Origin: Flavobacteriales bacterium
Lineage (GTDB): Bacteria; Bacteroidota; Bacteroidia; Flavobacteriales_D; CANHHI01
Direction: 5' to 3'
Assembly (NCBI GenBank): GCA_947460225.1
Contig: CANHHI010000073.1
Coordinates: 1 to 7,387 of the forward strand
DNA length: 7,387 bases
Shown: in pieces, positions 5,720-7,387 of the stretch
Numbering within the stretch: position 1 is the stretch's first letter
How the letters are laid out: each line of letters opens with the position of its first letter
Position numbers and translations under genes: made by a program
Notes under the pieces: model-generated
Told to the model about the DNA's origin: nothing
The model's database searches: none
The model's input: only the letters and a program-made list of their open reading frames with translations

Positions 5720-5780
5720 TAAATATGAAAATAACAAATCAATAAACCCCATAGCGCATCGGTTTTTCCATAAGTTGCAT

Positions 5781-5814
5781 TTGGAGGAATAGCTAGAAAA
5801 TTTTTGTACCTTTG
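5781..5814 (+). promoter_or_regulatory. Promoter for the lipid acyltransferase gene
   Basis: TACCTTTG (5807-5814) exactly matches TAnnTTTG. TTG at 5781-5783 lies 23 bases upstream, at the long limit of usual spacing. The ATG at 5828 follows 13 bases after the box, giving a very short leader without a Shine-Dalgarno sequence. Confidence 0.5.
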
Positions 5815-5827
5815 TAGCAAAAAATAG

Positions 5828-6691
5828 ATGAGTAAAATTCTATACTATCTTGTGCTCTTGCCTTTGTCTTGGCTCCCTTTTCCGATTTTGTATTTTTTAT
5901 CGGATTGTTTGTATTTTGTGTTTTATTATGTGGTGGCATATAGAAAAAAAATAGTTTTTCGCAATTTGAAAAATTCTTTCCCCCACAAAACAGACAAAGA
6001 AATTACAGCCATTGCCAAGGCGCATTATCAGCATTTTTGTGATTTGATTTTGGAGAGCATCAAGGCTTTTTCCATTTCAGAGAAAGAAATTAAAAAACGC
6101 ATGATTTGCAAAAATACCGAACTAGTGGATAAGTATTTTCGTGCAGGGCAGAGCGTTATTTTGGCAGGCGGGCATTACAACAACTGGGAGCTTTTTGCCG
6201 TGGCGGGAGGTACTTTACTCAAACAACAATTGGCAGCCATCTATAAACCTTTGCACAATTTATTTTTTGATGCAAAAATGCGTGAAACAAGAGGTAAATA
6301 TGGTTTAGAAATGGTCTCTACCAAAGCGGTAAAAGAGTTTTTTGAGCGAGCACACACAAAACCTTTCGCCATAGTTTTCGCCATAGACCAATCGCCTTCC
6401 GACCCCAACAAAGCCTTTTGGACAGAATTTTTACATCAAGACACTGCTGTTCTATTTGGTGCAGAAAAATACGCCAAAGACTATAATTTACCTGTACTCT
6501 TTGCCCGCATCAACAAAGAAAAACGAGGCTATTATAGCTTAGACCTTTTTGAGCTCGCCCCTGATGCCAGCAAAACTGCTTATGGTGAAATTATCACCAA
6601 AGCCACAAAAATGTTAGAACAAGATATTTTAGATAAACCTGAATTTTGGCTTTGGACGCATAAGCGTTGGAAACACAAAAAGCCTAGTTAA
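5828..6691 (+). CDS. LpxL/HtrB-type lysophospholipid acyltransferase
   Basis: A 287-residue protein of the lipid A late-acyltransferase (LpxL/HtrB) family, which transfers a fatty acyl chain to lipid A precursors or related lipids at the cytoplasmic face of the inner membrane. An N-terminal hydrophobic anchor spans about 4-37, followed by a basic patch (YRKKIVFRNLKNSFP, 38-52) typical of the family. The catalytic H-x4-D/E motif appears as GGHYNNWE (114-121) with H116 and E121. Further family positions are AIDQSP (185-190), the TAVLFGAEKYA block (206-216) and the C-terminal WLWTHKRWK (274-282). Length is near the usual 290-310. Bacteroidota also use this family for aminolipid synthesis, so the acceptor is not certain. 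The last codons and the stop lie within the terminator palindrome shared with the convergent beta-lactamase gene. Confidence 0.9.
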   Translation: MSKILYYLVLLPLSWLPFPILYFLSDCLYFVFYYVVAYRKKIVFRNLKNSFPHKTDKEITAIAKAHYQHFCDLILESIKAFSISEKEIKKRMICKNTELVDKYFRAGQSVILAGGHYNNWELFAVAGGTLLKQQLAAIYKPLHNLFFDAKMRETRGKYGLEMVSTKAVKEFFERAHTKPFAIVFAIDQSPSDPNKAFWTEFLHQDTAVLFGAEKYAKDYNLPVLFARINKEKRGYYSLDLFELAPDASKTAYGEIITKATKMLEQDILDKPEFWLWTHKRWKHKKPS

Positions 6692-6703
6692 ACTAGGCTT
6701 TTT
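6677..6703. terminator. Bidirectional terminator between convergent genes
   Basis: Bases 6677-6703 are a perfect palindrome of 13 pairs around one central base: an A-run, GCCTAGTT, its complement, and a T-run. Both strands therefore read as a GC-containing stem followed by T. It includes the stop codon of the acyltransferase gene (6689-6691) and ends exactly before the stop codon of the beta-lactamase gene (complement of 6704-6706), so it serves both. Confidence 0.88.
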
Positions 6704-7387
6704 TTATTGTGTTTTATTGGCGTGATATTCTTGCAATAGGTATAGGGTATGTTTTAAGCTGTTTTTATCTTGCCATTCATGGTGTCCGGGTATGATGAAT
6801 TTTGCTTGGGGGTATTTTTTGATGAGGTTTTCAATGGACCCGCTCCATGTTTCTAAGTTTGCATCAGCAATATTGCCCAAGCCTTTTGAATCTGCGCTTT
6901 TCACCAAGCAACCACCGTAAAGCACTTGGTCTTTATCTATCCAAACCACTTGGTTGTCCGTCGTGTGCCCAGCTCCTGGAAAATATACTTCAAAACGGTA
7001 TTCTCCCACTTGGAAAACCGTATCTTTTGAAAAATGATATTGCGCACGTTTTTCGTTTCTAAGTAAAGCTATTTCATCTGTTTTTTGCGCAGCATACGTT
7101 GGAATGCCCTTGGCTTTAAACATATCCAAGCTAGCAGTTTTATCATCGTGAAAATGTGTGGTAATGGCAAGCACCACTTTTTGTTTGTGCTTTTTGGCAA
7201 TGCTGTCCAAAAGCGGTTCCACTTGGCTTGGATCCCAAGGACCGTCTATTAAAACCACGCCTTTTTTAGTCACTACATACACGCTATTGGTGGGGTAAAT
7301 ATTACCACCGCCACCATCGCCGTAGGTAATATAATTGTAAGAATTGCCAGCGATATGCTGTATTTCTAAGGGTTTTTGCACGTTTTG
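6704..7387 (-). CDS. bla: Subclass B1 metallo-beta-lactamase, BlaB-like (5' end cut off)
   Basis: A periplasmic zinc enzyme that hydrolyses beta-lactams including carbapenems. Numbering from the GTG codon ending at 7381, the first zinc site is H76, H78 and H139 (HFHDD at 76-80; PGAGH at 135-139). The second is D80, C158 and H200 (GGCLVKS at 156-162; PGHHEW at 199-203). K161 matches the substrate-binding lysine of B1 enzymes, and SADSKGLGNIADANLETW (162-179) is the usual B1 continuation. KRAQYHF (111-117) and HTLYLLQEY (211-219) resemble the BlaB group of Flavobacteriia. The frame stays open through the right edge (codons for Q and N precede the GTG), and no signal peptide is present, so the GTG is probably internal valine and the true start lies outside. 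The flap region is glycine-rich (21-26), and T-A-S follows HFHDDK where A-G-G is common. Confidence 0.93.
   Translation of the reverse strand, partial: QNVQKPLEIQHIAGNSYNYITYGDGGGGNIYPTNSVYVVTKKGVVLIDGPWDPSQVEPLLDSIAKKHKQKVVLAITTHFHDDKTASLDMFKAKGIPTYAAQKTDEIALLRNEKRAQYHFSKDTVFQVGEYRFEVYFPGAGHTTDNQVVWIDKDQVLYGGCLVKSADSKGLGNIADANLETWSGSIENLIKKYPQAKFIIPGHHEWQDKNSLKHTLYLLQEYHANKTQ

Noticed and set aside
5575..5724. Target-site duplication (AAAT) flanking the long inverted repeat, indicating a MITE
   Set aside because: AAAT at 5575-5578 and TAAAT at 5720-5724 are offset by one base and too short to be meaningful in AT-rich DNA; kept only as an alternative explanation.
5556..5792. Open frame of 78 codons after the VIT gene
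   Set aside because: It spans both arms of the long inverted repeat, has no recognisable domain and unusual composition; probably incidental to a structured or non-coding region.

Overview
The window looks like chromosomal DNA from an AT-rich member of the Bacteroidota. Four things support this. Shine-Dalgarno sequences are absent or poor before most genes. Several intergenic gaps carry the phylum's -7 promoter box TAnnTTTG, often with an upstream TTG. The gene families are typical of flavobacterial/cytophagal genomes. A class B1 metallo-beta-lactamase resembling the BlaB group sits at the right edge. Genus cannot be read from the sequence.

Layout. Bases 1-342 hold no credible gene. They carry two blocks of short hairpins, nearly all with three-base loops, whose stems differ while the spacers between them are partly conserved. 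Next come an SMR (SugE/Gdx-like) transporter (343-663), an MHS-family MFS symporter (733-1977) and a small DoxX-like membrane protein (2017-2388) that ends in a rho-independent terminator. A probable operon follows: an unrecognised single-span membrane protein (2458-3066), an Old Yellow Enzyme homologue (3092-4183) and Tag, 3-methyladenine DNA glycosylase I (4183-4740). The last two overlap as TAATG, and a strong terminator closes the unit. A VIT1/CCC1-family Fe/Mn transporter (4843-5550) has its own promoter.

Bases 5551-5827 hold no credible protein. They contain a long imperfect inverted repeat (5579-5719) that could fold as one extended hairpin and lies just behind a TATATTTG box; it may be a structured RNA or the remnant of a palindromic element. 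An LpxL/HtrB-type lipid acyltransferase (5828-6691) and the beta-lactamase (minus strand, 6704 to beyond the right edge) converge on one palindromic bidirectional terminator.

Functional themes are membrane transport (SMR, MFS, VIT), electrophile and alkylation handling (OYE plus Tag), envelope lipid synthesis and beta-lactam resistance. I see no CRISPR array, insertion sequence, phage genes or multi-gene defence system. The most unusual signals are the two hairpin blocks with compensatory stem changes, the long hairpin at 5579-5719, and an OYE homologue that has lost several flavin-contacting residues while keeping its catalytic residues.
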